From: Volutella citrinella | Lineage: Eukaryota > Ascomycota > Sordariomycetes > Hypocreales > Nectriaceae | Reading direction: 5' to 3' | NCBI GenBank assembly: GCA_034401135.1 | Contig: JAWZSP010000011.1 | Span: 548,638 to 612,637 of the forward strand | DNA length: 64,000 bases | Shown here: positions 22,947 to 33,600 of the stretch, piece by piece | Numbering within the stretch: position 1 is the stretch's first letter | Layout: each line of letters begins with the position of its first letter | Notes under the pieces: model-generated | The model's database searches: none | What the model was told of the DNA's origin: nothing | Seen by the model: only the letters and a program-made list of their open reading frames with translations | Translations under genes and position numbers: made by a program

Positions 22947-23266
22947 GCGCGCAAGCGAAGAGTAAATTTGATGTTTAGCGTATGTGTAGATCTGAAGTAG
23001 TAATTAGTCCCTCTCGGCGAGCCGGCTGGAAAATATAACAAGCATAATCAATTTGACTCAATTCCCAGGCCCTCGTGCAGAAGTAAACTCTGCAAGCATA
23101 TTGCAGTATGTTAATCTAGGTCCCTATTTCACACAGACCCTAGAGTATATAAATATTAGGTTCTAATAACTCAATTTTATAATTTTTAACTTGTAGTTAT
23201 AAATAGATAACTCCTGGATACTTGAGTGTAGGAAACTAGTGATACAGTCAAGGGAATTTGTTTCCA
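22947..23266. other. AT-rich spacer between convergent genes
   Basis: Shared 3' flank of the DUF3433 and reticulon genes. Several A/T runs, no coding signal. Confidence 0.5.
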
Positions 23267-24764
23267 TCAGATTGTCTCTGGCAGAACAACACCACGACCC
23301 CTGTCCATGACATTGTTATTGACGGCAGTATCGCCACTGGTTCTGATTTTGGGCGTCTCGTTGACCCTCGGGCTCGCGTTATTGGCACCGAGCTGAGTGG
23401 GAAGAGCTGTCACTGGTTGACGTAGATGATCAGAAGGCGTGGCATGGTAGTGAGTGTCGACATCGTCCTCAGCGTCCCGAGCATTGGAACCTGTGGTGGA
23501 GCCGACGAGGCTGGCGGGAGCAAACTGGTTTGCTGTGTTTGCTGCGCTGCTCGATATCTGCGATGCTCGATCCTTGATTTGCCCGGTGATAGTCTGGTCA
23601 TTGGCAGTCTGGCTCTGGTAGGCGCTCGTGAAAGAATTATCGGCAGACGACGTGTTAGTGTTCAGGGTGGAGTTGACCGAGTTCTTTGTGCTCTCAAGAG
23701 CGTTGCTGGTGGCCTGGGGGATATTCTTGACGCCTTCAACAGTCTTTTCGGCGGAGCGGCTAATGGTGTTTTGAGTAATCTGAGCAAGGCCGGCGGCATT
23801 CTGCTGGGCGTTCTGTGCGGCGTCTTGGACTGCTTGACTGGCGTTGCTGGTGCTTTGCTGGGCCTGGGAGGACAGCTGGGTAACCGTCTCCTTGCCATCC
23901 TGAGCCATTGACTTGCTGTTCTCGACGGCGGCGTTGGCCAGCTCTCCAGCGCGTACCTGTGCGTTGTAGGCGATCTCGCGGCCCTCGGGTGAGGCAACAA
24001 GGGGTGCAATAAAGATGGACGTGAGACCAAGGATAGCGAGGCCAAACGGCGACATGAACTTGATCAGGAAGAACAAACTAGTGGAGACGGCGAAAGCCTG
24101 TGCATGGTCAGTACGTGCCGTCGTTGTGAGCAGTAGAGGATTGACTGACAGCGGTCGTGAGCTGCAAGTTCTCGCCCAAAATAATCTTTTGGCACATGAC
24201 TGCGGCGTGTTGGATAAAGTCGTGGATGTCGCGAAGTGTGTCATTGAGGACGCCCTCTGGGACCTTGTTGTAGTTCTTGGGGCGCATGCGAGCAAGGAAG
24301 GTATTCGGGGTGAAGGATCGGCCGACAAATTCGGATACCGTTACCACTTTGGCCACGATTAGCATTGAACTAGTTCGTCATTCGTATCAAGGGGAGGTAA
24401 TACCTCCAAGTGCAATCGAGATGCCTTTCAGGACCAGCTGCGTGAGTGGGAGGTAGTGAATGGCACACAGAAGTCCCAAGGCGCCCAGATAGGAGCCAAT
24501 GCTGAGGACTGGATCTTCCCACTGTATTCTAAATTAGCGTCGCGTACCAATTGACGCAGTAGCTGTGGCGCATACGCTGATGTACCTGTAGAGGCTGTCT
24601 TGCTGGGCTGTCATGCATTTGTTAGCAAACGCGAGTTGATCATCGAGGGCTCAGTGCATACCAATCATTTCCTTCAATGGGCCCTTGTGCTGCTTTTCAT
24701 TCCGGCTTTGGGCACCGTCGGCGCCAGTGACGGGCACTACTGGGACAAATCCTGAGGAGGGCAT
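23267..24764 (-). CDS. rtn1: Reticulon-domain ER-shaping protein (Rtn1-like)
   Basis: Five exons (24764-24662, 24607-24586, 24528-24404, 24346-24150, 24097-23267) join in frame to 425 residues. The reticulon homology domain runs from AQQDSLYR and WEDPVLSIGSYLGALGLL through a hydrophobic hairpin. The loop (FTPNTFLARMRPKNYNKVPE) includes LRDIHDFIQHA. The second hairpin is LFFLIKFMSPFGLAILGLTSI, ending APLVASPEGRE. Reticulons insert paired hairpins into the ER membrane to stabilise tubules. The C-terminal ~250 residues are an Ala/Gln/Ser/Asn-rich helical tail with LEA-like repeats (AQQSTSNASQAVQDAAQNAQQ), commonly seen in fungal Rtn1 homologues. Exon 2 is just 22 nt. Its expected ER role is housekeeping, unlike its subtelomeric neighbours. 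Confidence 0.8.
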
Positions 24765-25831
24765 GGTGATATCCACAATTGGATGGTGTTGTGGGAGAGT
24801 TGTTTGATGAATGGCTGTAGCTCAAAAGCCATTGACACCAGGCATCATCGTGTCGTTAAATAGACTAGCAGTCGCAAGGGGAGCAGCTGGAGGGCCGTGG
24901 AGAGGTGACGTCGTGGACCGGACTGGGACCGGATTGGTTGACATCATCGGTGGGGCCCAGCATCACCACGCACCCATATCCCATCATAGATCCCGTTAAG
25001 GAAGCGAGTCACATGTCTAGCGTCTAGGAACAGGCCCAGACTCCAATATGCATGCGTCAACCAGCGGTCATGGCCAAAAGTTGGAAGCAAGGAAGTGCAG
25101 GCTTCTTGGACGTGGCAAGGATCAAATAACCAGCCAATCACAAGTCAGCATGCGATGTTCTGACGAGCGGCATTGCAGGATTGGGCCAGGATGCATCATC
25201 AGCTCTATTGAGGTTCACAATCAATGGTTGAGCGTTTGCTTCTTCTCGATAAGTATGGTTTATTGCACTTGAGGCTAGGATTGTTCAGTTCAGAGTGCGT
25301 GTAGGGTGTCTCAACGCAACGCGCGATTGGCTTCGCGTCAATACAAAGCCACTGGACGCTATCCCGCTTTGGATTCAGCTTGGCCAACCACACAGCAGCC
25401 GGTGATACTGCAAGACAGAAGTCTAACTACGCGGCCTGAGGCACCAACCAACGGTCTGGTGCTCATAGTCTGTGAACAAATGCTTCAAGTCAACAGCGAC
25501 CCTGCTGTCCTTCTCTTGTCAATTGAGCATCCAGAATCAACGCTCCTTTAATTATTGGGATCCTCTACAAATTCCACGTCTCCCTCATCACATAGATTCC
25601 TGTTGGTGGCTTGCTTGACTGCAACCAAGCAAGCAGAGGGAGTGGATCCATGGTAGGTCATCCTTGCTTGCTCATTGGTCCAATTGCAAAGCTTCATGCT
25701 GACGCGCGAATGACCAAGCCGACATACCCGATCCAAAGCGAGATTGGACTGATATGTAGATGGAAGGGCGCCATTTTCATCTTTTTCGCGCCGCTTCATG
25801 CTGCTCACCATCGGCTGGCCTCCATGCCAAA
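24765..25831. other. Divergent intergenic region, likely promoters of both flanking genes
   Basis: Separates the start codons of the reticulon gene (leftward) and the SNG1-like gene (rightward). The open frames here do not resemble proteins. No clear TATA or named operator found. Confidence 0.45.
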
Positions 25832-27409
25832 ATGTCGTCGATAGCCAGATCAATCCGGGCCTTGTACCCCAGGGCTCACGACACGCCTCCTCCATTGAAC
25901 GACCCTGCGACGAGGAAGGCAAGGTGGGCGTTTTTCAAGGCCGCTGGAAGCAATTTCCTCCTTCTGCAGCTTTTGTTCCTTGGCCTGTTTTGCTATATTT
26001 TCGGCGCCCTTTTCCAACAAACCAGTCACACGCACAATCTCCATGTCGTCTTTGTTGATTACGATGGAGGAGAGATTGGTGAAGCAGTGCGGGAGGCATA
26101 CAGTTCTCTCAAAGGGAAGGGGTTTCTGACCCTAGTCGAGCAGCCGGCTCCTCATATCCCAGACACGGGTCTACTATTGCAAGAAGTCTGTAGTAGGAAA
26201 TACTGGGGGGCCTTCTACGTCAATCGTGGGGCATCGAGTCGACTACAGACGGCACTGCAAGTCGGCGACGCCGCATCATCATACAACAACACCGACGTGA
26301 TGGGATACATCTGGAACGAGGCTGCATATGCACCCATTGTTGACAGCGCGATATCCGCCAGCTTACAACTGCTTGCTGATCGCTCAAGAATCGCGTACAC
26401 CAAAGGAAATGGAACGGGCAACGTCACCTCCGTTGCTGATTCTGCTGCGCTGTCAGTCCTCGCGAACCCATGGATGCTAAAATCGACCAACATACAGCCA
26501 ACCTCGCAAGGTTCAAGGGCCATCTACAACACGGTGGTCATAATCTTGGTCATGATCCAGGAATTCTTCTACCTTGGTACCATCAACGGTCTCTATGCCC
26601 AGTTCAAACTATACCCCAGGCTGAGGCCGTGGCAAATCATCGCGGTGCGCACGGCAGTCTCCCTCACTTACACATTCATCGGCTCACTTTGTGTGGCTGG
26701 CACCATCTTCGCTTTTCGAGCCGGCTGGAACCTCAATGGCAACCAATTTGTGCTATCGTGGCTCATCTTGTGGCTGTTCGCCCATGTCAACTTTCTAACC
26801 CTCGACGTCTTCACTATTTGGCTCCACCCGCCGTATATCCCGATGGCTTTGATTGCTTGGATTATCCTCAACATCACCTCCATCCTACTTCCATTTGAAC
26901 TCAGCCCAGGGTTCTATCGTATCGGGTACATGTTCCCCGCTCACGAAGTCTATCAAGTCTTGACAGATGTCTGGTCTTTTGGCTGCAACCCCAGATTGCA
27001 TTACGCCTTGCCAATCCTATTTGCCTGGGAAATCACAGCCTTCACGTTCAGTGCTCTTGGAACCTTCCGCAGACGCCACTATGCGGTTATTGGAGATGAA
27101 AAGCAGACAAAGGTAATGGAAGATCGCATCTGTACTGCAGTGGAGGAGGAAATGGCCAAAATGAAGGAGGTCATGGAGAATGAGATGAGAAATCGGCTTG
27201 GAGAGGCCACAGAGGATAAAGAGGGCACGAAACCGCCCCAGCCTTCCGAAGATGACATTTACGACGAAGCTGCTCTGAGGGTCGAACTGACCAACGTGCT
27301 GGAGCGCGCTGTAACACGGCAGCTGCAAGAACAAAGTGAATCCAACGCGACTTGCAGCTTTGGACCTTCATTCAACTTGCCATTTAATTATGAAGCTGAG
27401 CGGGAGTGA
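25832..27409 (+). CDS. SNG1/DUF3533-family membrane protein
   Basis: One uninterrupted frame gives 525 residues from the ATG at 25832. The frame is open further upstream but without family resemblance. The layout is that of DUF3533: a cytosolic N-tail, one helix (FLLLQLLFLGLFCYIFGALF) at about residues 38-60, and a large extracytosolic domain. That domain opens with HNLHVVFVDYDGGEIG and carries NT and NGTGN glycosylation-type sites. A block of five or six helices follows between about 245 and 440. The C-tail is long, acidic and coiled-coil-like (MAKMKEVMENEMRN). Yeast Sng1 is linked to nitrosoguanidine resistance and plasma-membrane lipid asymmetry. The family resembles ABC-2 permeases without an ATPase. 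Role in this organism is inferred only from the family. Confidence 0.8.
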   Translation: MSSIARSIRALYPRAHDTPPPLNDPATRKARWAFFKAAGSNFLLLQLLFLGLFCYIFGALFQQTSHTHNLHVVFVDYDGGEIGEAVREAYSSLKGKGFLTLVEQPAPHIPDTGLLLQEVCSRKYWGAFYVNRGASSRLQTALQVGDAASSYNNTDVMGYIWNEAAYAPIVDSAISASLQLLADRSRIAYTKGNGTGNVTSVADSAALSVLANPWMLKSTNIQPTSQGSRAIYNTVVIILVMIQEFFYLGTINGLYAQFKLYPRLRPWQIIAVRTAVSLTYTFIGSLCVAGTIFAFRAGWNLNGNQFVLSWLILWLFAHVNFLTLDVFTIWLHPPYIPMALIAWIILNITSILLPFELSPGFYRIGYMFPAHEVYQVLTDVWSFGCNPRLHYALPILFAWEITAFTFSALGTFRRRHYAVIGDEKQTKVMEDRICTAVEEEMAKMKEVMENEMRNRLGEATEDKEGTKPPQPSEDDIYDEAALRVELTNVLERAVTRQLQEQSESNATCSFGPSFNLPFNYEAERE

Positions 27410-27675
27410 TTGGGACTCAATTTGAACGAGAAGTAGCTAGTACGGACTGCTCAAGACGGCGTCTGAGCCAATGAAGAAGCGCAGGGCCAAGTCAGGTGTT
27501 TTCAGTGATGACACGTTAGTACGAAATTGACCTGAATGCTTATGAGTATTGATCTGGATAGTTGATCTGGATGGTTGATCTAAAGGGTTGGAGCATCTTG
27601 TCAGAAACTTAAGGCCACTACAATTATCTGACAGACTCTTTTCACATCATTTTAAGCCTGCATGTCAATTTACGA

Positions 27676-28860
27676 ATGGAGTCATCAGATGTAACTTCAA
27701 GAGCTAGGCATCAAGCCCTGCAAAGGCGGCCGTGGCTGCTCCCCCTCCATTCAATGCGCTTTGATTCCGTGGCTGACCATGCCGACCTTCACTCGCTTGG
27801 GCTGAGCATTTTGTGGCGCATCACAGCCAACCCGCTACCCGACGCCTCCCATCCGAGTCCTTTTCCATCGTCCATCAATCCTGCACACGACTTGGAGCAT
27901 AGCCTCCGCGATAGGAACACGCTTCTCTTCAACACGATCTGCTCTGTCGGGTGTCAGGCACAACAAGGCCCCCATTCTCCGCTCTGGAAGGTACTTAACA
28001 TACACGTGTCCCGCATGCTGGACATGTGTACCATCACGGGCACGCCGTCTATAGAAACAATCCAGGCCTTGATGATACGAGCGTGTTACAGCTCCGAGAG
28101 GTCACTGCTGATCTTCATGACCACGCGGATGGCTTTCGAGGTTGGCTTGCCGAGTGCCTACAGCCATCTCAAGAAGCGAATTGTGATTGGACAGGCGCAT
28201 ATGGCCCTCTCGGATGCCCCAGAGTCCCACGAGCTGTTGCAGAGACTCAGAACATGGTTGTCGATACTCATCCAAAGACTGATGCTAGGTATCGACACAG
28301 GAACATCACTGGACCTCACTCTCTACGGCGACGTGCAACGATGCCGGATCCTTCTCAACACACCTTTTTCGCCAGAGCTAGACCTCTGCCTGCTTGAGCA
28401 GATTGAGCTCAACGTTCTTGTGGCCAAGATCTACAGCTCGATAACCGACAGCACGCGGAACGTCGAAGATGAGGGACTGATTGAGGCGCTCCAAGACGGC
28501 AGAGTTGACATCGAAGTTTGGTTCAACGACTGGGCTTACATCTTGAACTCCCAACCCCACGAAGAATGGTTGAGGGTAAATACCAAGGTCCAGAGGCTTG
28601 CCGGCGCTCGTGGCCTGGTCGCTGGGGAGACCTGTAGTCGCCTCAGTCAAGACTACATCCAGCTTCTAAGGAACGGCATGGAGAATTTCACGCGGTCGAT
28701 ATCAGGGTCTCCGAGCTACCAGCTGGCCTTGAGGGACAGTAGTGCCTGTGAGTCTCTCGGGGTTATAGCGGCAGACCGGGGAATCAAAGTGTCGCTCGTG
28801 CCTGATCATTTCGCCCATGAATGGAGGTTCCCTTTTATCCGACTCCAGGCCAGCTGCTAA
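27676..28860 (+). pseudogene. Fungal transcription-factor regulatory domain without DNA-binding domain (remnant)
   Basis: An open frame of 394 residues resembles the middle homology region of Zn2Cys6 regulators. It contains LLFNTICSVGCQ, a helix with SPLWKVLNIHVSRMLD, QALMIRACYSSERS and later amphipathic helices. No Cys cluster is encoded within the 270 bases upstream. The C-terminus departs from the family after SLVPDHFAH and soon stops. I read this as a fragment that lost both its DNA-binding end and its C-terminus, though a dominant-negative product cannot be excluded. Bases 27737-27786 (around MRFDSVADHAD) recur identically at 46711-46760, so a piece of this gene was copied elsewhere. The PDDEXK relic lies just beyond its 3' end. 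Confidence 0.5.
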
Positions 28861-29010
28861 ATCAAGTAAGATTGCTGGGATGCTTCCATTAGGCTACCAG
28901 GCAAGCGGTCGGTCAGAGTTCTTCGAATCAAAGTGAAACCGAACGCCATCTTCAAGGCGAAACTGAGCATCAAAGCCACTATAGACTGAGCGGTTCCAGA
29001 AACCATGCGT

Positions 29011-29405
29011 GGTGTCACCCCCAGCACGTAAGCTTTGTACCCCGGCCGAAACATCGCCTCGCACCACCAGCACAGCCGCTGGAGCACCCACACAATCTTG
29101 TACGCACCCAGCGCATTCTCCGTCGTTACAAACGTGCCCCCGAGCCACAACCTAGTCGCGCGGCTAGCGCCTGCCTGCGATATCGCCGCGAACTGCCACC
29201 AGTGGCCCTCGATAACGACAGCAGGGAGGAAGTCGAGGCCAGATATAGACGTAGCCGCGTCCTGCACGCAGATTTATAGCAGCCTCCACTGCGCTGCGTG
29301 CCATGTGTCCAGCTAGAGGTCGGTCCTTATTGTGGTGCCGCCCCCCTTGTCGTGTTTCGTAGTCTTGACACTGATGGCAATGGGGTGGTTGCGCAGCGCA
29401 AAGAA
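29011..29405 (-). pseudogene. PD-(D/E)XK nuclease-like (PDDEXK_12-type) C-terminal relic
   Basis: In one minus-strand frame from about 29395 the sequence reads NHPIAISVKTTKHDK, then a TAG stop, LDTWHAAQWRLL, a TAA stop, and an open part to about 29011. The open part contains LDFLPAVVIEG and ends LCWWCEAMFRPGYKAYVLG. The order (beta strand with S-V/I-E/K-x-K, TWHAAQW helix, FLPAV strand, LGAYKIV helix) matches the intact 43-kb protein. The TAG replaces the Gln that precedes the helix in the intact gene (LQMGAWHASQW). The active-site Glu of the ExK motif also appears lost (SVKT instead of SIEVK). At least two nonsense codons and no N-terminal part make this a dead copy. Confidence 0.6.
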
Positions 29406-29540
29406 TTCGGTGTGGTGAGAAACCTGCTTCTTTGTATGTGAATTTCACTAATTTCCACTTTTTAGGACTTCGAACAGTCACTCCTTTGAATCCGAGACCC
29501 CTATGTTGCTCAAAGCCTCCGCGGCGGACCCCGTGCTACG

Positions 29541-29984
29541 ATGAATAAGAAGACTACAGTTCCTTCGAATCTACGGTCTTTGTATGGCGATGACAATACC
29601 ACAACCGCATCATCAGTATCATCACAATCACCGACTCCATCATCATCAGCTTCGAGGATAAAGGGTAGGGTTGACAGCCCTAATAACGTACGGCGGATGA
29701 CTGCAAGCATCCGCCGGGACCGCACACAAGCCGAGTTTGAGTTGGAATCATCACCATCACGAGCCTCAACGCCATCACAGATACAGGCCTCAACGCGACC
29801 TTCAACGCGGTCCTCGACTCAATCACAAGCTAGTACAAGACCATGCATGAAGAAAACAGGAAGCAGACAAGGAAGGGGAACGCAGGCTAGCTTGAGGCCC
29901 TCGGCAACACCAACGCCGTCTGGCAATAGCTTCATTCCAGCTACTCAGTCGTCCCTACGACATGAGATTGTGGTCAGGCTGTGA
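29541..29984 (+). CDS. Hypothetical Ser/Thr-rich protein
   Basis: An open frame of 147 residues, dominated by Ser, Thr, Arg, Gln and Pro, with STRPSTRSSTQSQASTRP-type repetition. It has no signal peptide, helix pattern or Cys motif. It looks disordered and might be the N-terminal part of a larger lost gene. Codon choice is regular enough that I list it, but low complexity alone could keep the frame open. Confidence 0.3.
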   Translation: MNKKTTVPSNLRSLYGDDNTTTASSVSSQSPTPSSSASRIKGRVDSPNNVRRMTASIRRDRTQAEFELESSPSRASTPSQIQASTRPSTRSSTQSQASTRPCMKKTGSRQGRGTQASLRPSATPTPSGNSFIPATQSSLRHEIVVRL

Positions 29985-30734
29985 GGGATTTTCCTGTGAT
30001 TCCAGGGCGCCTCTTGCTGTCATAGTAATTTTAGTGTGGAAAGGAGAAGGTAGGGAAATCTAAGCGAAATAGCGAATTCTCACATGATAGCTATTCAACT
30101 GGCAATAAGGGGTTCACGACTCTTCACCAATTGAATACAGCGCACGGGTTGGCAGACTACAGTGGGCGAAGGTCGCCGCGATATACTGGTTTCGCTTTCG
30201 GCATTACCCTGCAATCCGGATCGGCCGACTACTACGGTAAGAGTCCCTCATGGTCCACATCGAAATCAATTCTAGGGAGAAGGGAGATATGGCCACGCAG
30301 GGATGACACGAACCTGAACGCACCTCGTGCACTTCCGCCAGAGTGCGTCCGACGCCGGTGCCGTCTAGCCGAAGCCCACTAAACAGCAAACCGGGCGTCT
30401 CGTACTCAAGCTTAGCCTCTTTTACCTCGTACCCCACTTGAAGTGGACGCCCTGAGTTGCACATGCATGTGTGTTAGCCGATGCAACGGAGATAGGAGAT
30501 AAAGGCCATAGGAGCGACCGGTCTAACAGAAGAGACCGGTCCGGCAGGCTCAACGGGGGCGCCACTTGTCCCTAACTCCAGACAGTAACAACTAACATTT
30601 ATAACTATACGAATAGACATATAATTACCAGTAGCCAGAATTCATCCTTCACTTGACGAAACATCGTGCCGTTCTCGCACTGGCGACGACCATCATTATC
30701 TTCCCACGTTCTTTTTTCACTTTGGACACTGGCA
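29985..30734. other. Intergenic; short protein-like minus-strand segment at about 30320-30460
   Basis: The minus strand here encodes a segment (GYEVKEAKLEYETPGLLFSG) that looks more protein-like than chance, but it has no start, no family and is quickly interrupted. The remainder holds nothing recognised. 30500-30734 should contain the SDR promoter. Confidence 0.35.
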
Positions 30735-32269
30735 ATGCAACCATTTAGCAAAAGGTTCTCGGCCGAGAGCATCCCTGATCTAACCGGCAAGGTTATCATA
30801 GTAACTGGGTGAGAAAGATGACCATTATACTAATTCACTGCATGCTGATACAAGCTTCTTTTGCAGTGGTGCCACGGGAATTGGCAAACAAACAGTGATC
30901 CAGCTATTGAGGCGCAATGCTAAGGTATATGTGGCATCTCGATCAAAAAGGAAGTTTGAGCAACTTTCAGATTACCTTGAGTCCGTCGATGTACATATGG
31001 CTACACACATCAAATTCCTCGAGCTTGACTTATCAGATATGAGGAGTTGCGTCTCCGCAGCAAAGTACTTTACGGAGCTTGAGGAAAGACTTGACGTTCT
31101 TATTGCAAACGCTGCTCTGTCTGTCGTGGTGAGTGGCTTTCCAAGGAGCCTGGGTCGAGAGTTGAGAGAAGATAGGCCAATATTAACCAGATATAGCCAG
31201 ACACATTGTCAAAAGATGGTATTGAGATACAGTTTGCTGTTAGTTCTACACATGTTCCTTTGTCTTACCTAGGCTTGCTAACACTTTTGCAGACAAACGT
31301 AAGATAGTAAACATATACCACAGAGTGTACAAACAGCTTACAGCTCGTAATTTTAGTACCTCGGCCATTTCGTATTTACATACCATCTTCAGGTACGATC
31401 CTGCCATGACTTCTTGTTTTTGACTTAAGCTGATAGCAATCTAATTTCAGAACCTCATTCGACACACTTCTACAGTGTTTGGAGAGGCGAGGATTGTCGT
31501 TGTTGCATCGCATGCACATGCTATGTATAAGCCAATCTCATCTAACAAAATCGATTTTGAAGGCCTTAAAACAGAGGGGTCAAAGACTATTGAGAATTTT
31601 GCTGAGGTACAAGCTAGCTTGCAAAGGTTAGTGCAGTTTTCTTTGTTATCGCTGACGTAGACTATTATTTCTTCAAGGGTGCAGGAATAGTGGTTTTCAT
31701 ACAGATAAAATTGTTGCGTCTGCTCGTCAAATGCTAGAAAATACGGTCTTGAAGCCATAGCGCACTATGCTAATATTTTAGCAGATACGCCCGCTCGAAA
31801 CTCGCGAATATCTTGTTTGCTCAGCATCTTCACAAGAACTTTCAGGCGACAGGGCACTCTAACATTCTTGTCAATTCCCTTAACCCAGGCAAGTAGTTGG
31901 AAGCCGAACTCTAATTGTGCGCTAATAGTTTCTGGCATAGGTACAATCGGCACTGCTCCAGGAACTAATTCAGTCGCGCTTCCGCCAATGATTGGGTTCA
32001 TAAGCTCTTCGATTGTTCGATGGACAAGCATTCCACCAGAAGACGGCTCTCTCACGACGCTTTTGATAGCTACTGACCCTGAGATCAAGTCAAAGGCAAT
32101 GAGTGGACGGTACTTCGACGTTGGGCCACTTGCCGGAAAGTTCTACTATGGCTACAGTTGGGACGCCACGGACTTGAAAATGTCTGATCTCGCAAAGGAT
32201 AAACAACTCGCTAAGACCTTATGGGACTGGAGCGTACTAGAGATGGACTCAGTTAATATTACTAGCTAA
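30735..32269 (+). CDS. Short-chain dehydrogenase/reductase, retinol-dehydrogenase-like, with a 6-nt micro-exon
   Basis: Eight exons join in frame to 342 residues: 30735-30808, 30867-31128, 31197-31238, 31293-31298, 31357-31392, 31451-31626, 31785-31888 and 31941-32269. The Rossmann cofactor motif is TGGATGIG at residues 24-31. D-L-D-L-S-D follows near 75, NAA at about 106-108 (usual NNAG), and QFATNYLGHFVFT spans three exons. RIVVVASHAH precedes the catalytic Y-A-R-S-K (Tyr200, Lys204), then LVNSLNPG and a C-terminal part like RDH-type SDRs (EDGSLTTLLIATDPEI). These enzymes use NAD(P)(H) to oxidise or reduce alcohols and carbonyls. Exon 4 is only ACAAAC (Thr-Asn) and the intron after exon 7 has a GC donor. 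An unspliced reading would look like a pseudogene; spliced, it appears intact. Confidence 0.75.
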
Positions 32270-33350
32270 GTAACAGGCCTAGGGCCCAACTGGGTCCAGG
32301 TTCAGAAATCTGGCAATCTATGACAGGAATCTTTTCTAGTAGCTAATAGTGCTTGTCAATATACACCTCCCTCCAATCTGGAAGTATTCTCTGGCTCTTT
32401 AGAAGCGGAAATTATATACAACTCTTTCTATAAGTTTTTAACGCTTGTGTAATAGCAGCAGCTCTAAAGTCAACCACTTAGGGCACCCTAGCCCTTATAA
32501 TAGCTTCTCTGCCTCAGCCGCCGGAACGCGGCCGGACCCTGTTATACCTAAACGCTTATACTTCTTCTCAAGCCAACAGCGCGGATGAATATCCTGCTTT
32601 TGATGCTCTTATCAGCCTCGAGCCGCCTTAGGATCTGATGAGTTCAAATTGTTCGGTACAGTCTTGCGCTGCTTGATAGTGTGGTCGAGTAGGGTCAAGG
32701 TAACGTAACACCAGCTGTGGCAATTAGGCAGCATTCTTGCCTGATATTTACACGTCTGTTACGTGACCTCGTGCAATTCAACCCTAATACAGATGGAAGA
32801 ACCTCAGCAGCAATATGTGAGCCGGCTTGAACCGGGTGAGACTAAAGGACTTGGCCTGCCAGATTTCTCGCAATCCAGAAAGCCGTCTCTGCATAGAAAA
32901 TATGTTAGATAGGGAGATATAACCAGCGAGTCTATCCTAGCGGCTAGCTGGGTAACGACATAGCGCATTCGCTCAACAAGACGACCAGTCCAGCCAAGAC
33001 CCCTTTAAGACCGGCTTCGCTAAAGCATTATGATTTATTGCCATCTTTGACCACTAGCACCGCAAGTTGGGTCTTAGCGGACCTTCTACATCTGTAGAGC
33101 TTTTGTTCTTTATGCAGCTACGCGATAGCAGATAGCAAAGTGCTGCCCTACACTAGAACTCCGCCACGAGCCAGCCTTGCTCACCGGAGCCAACACTCGT
33201 CAGAGGATCCCCCTAAGCCTCAAAGCACGTCAGTGCCACGAAAGCAAGCAAACCCAACTACTTAGCTGCCCGGCACTAGGAGACACCTACTACCTGAGGT
33301 ACTTACTAGGGGGGCCCATGTCGAGGCTGAAATAAGACAGAGACCAAGCT
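32270..33350. other. Degenerate non-coding sequence, probable transposon relic
   Basis: No frame longer than a few dozen codons. Base composition falls toward the AT-rich block on the right, with frequent TA and few CA dinucleotides in places, suggesting mutated repeat DNA. No identifiable transposase. Confidence 0.4.
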
Positions 33351-33600
33351 ATCTCAAGCCACTATAAGCTCTCAGTCGGCTTATTTTTATCTATATATTA
33401 TAGTACTTTACCTACTATAAGTGCTCCTTTAGTTAGGGTCTTTTAGAGGATAAGGATATAGCTTTTTACTTCTTAGACTAGATAAATATATATAATGCAC
33501 TCTGCTATTGCTTTTTATATATAGTTATATAATTAATAGGAATTTAATAAATTAATTATTAATTATTAACTTAAGTATTATATAAAAATACTATAATTAC
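33351..33600. repeat. RIP-mutated copy of the repeat at 46761-47010
   Basis: Aligns without gaps to 46761-47010 at a constant offset of 13410. I count about 31 differences in 250 positions. All are transitions, and in about 29 of them this copy has the A or T. One-sided transitions between repeats are the signature of repeat-induced point mutation. The underlying element is not recognisable. Confidence 0.8.
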
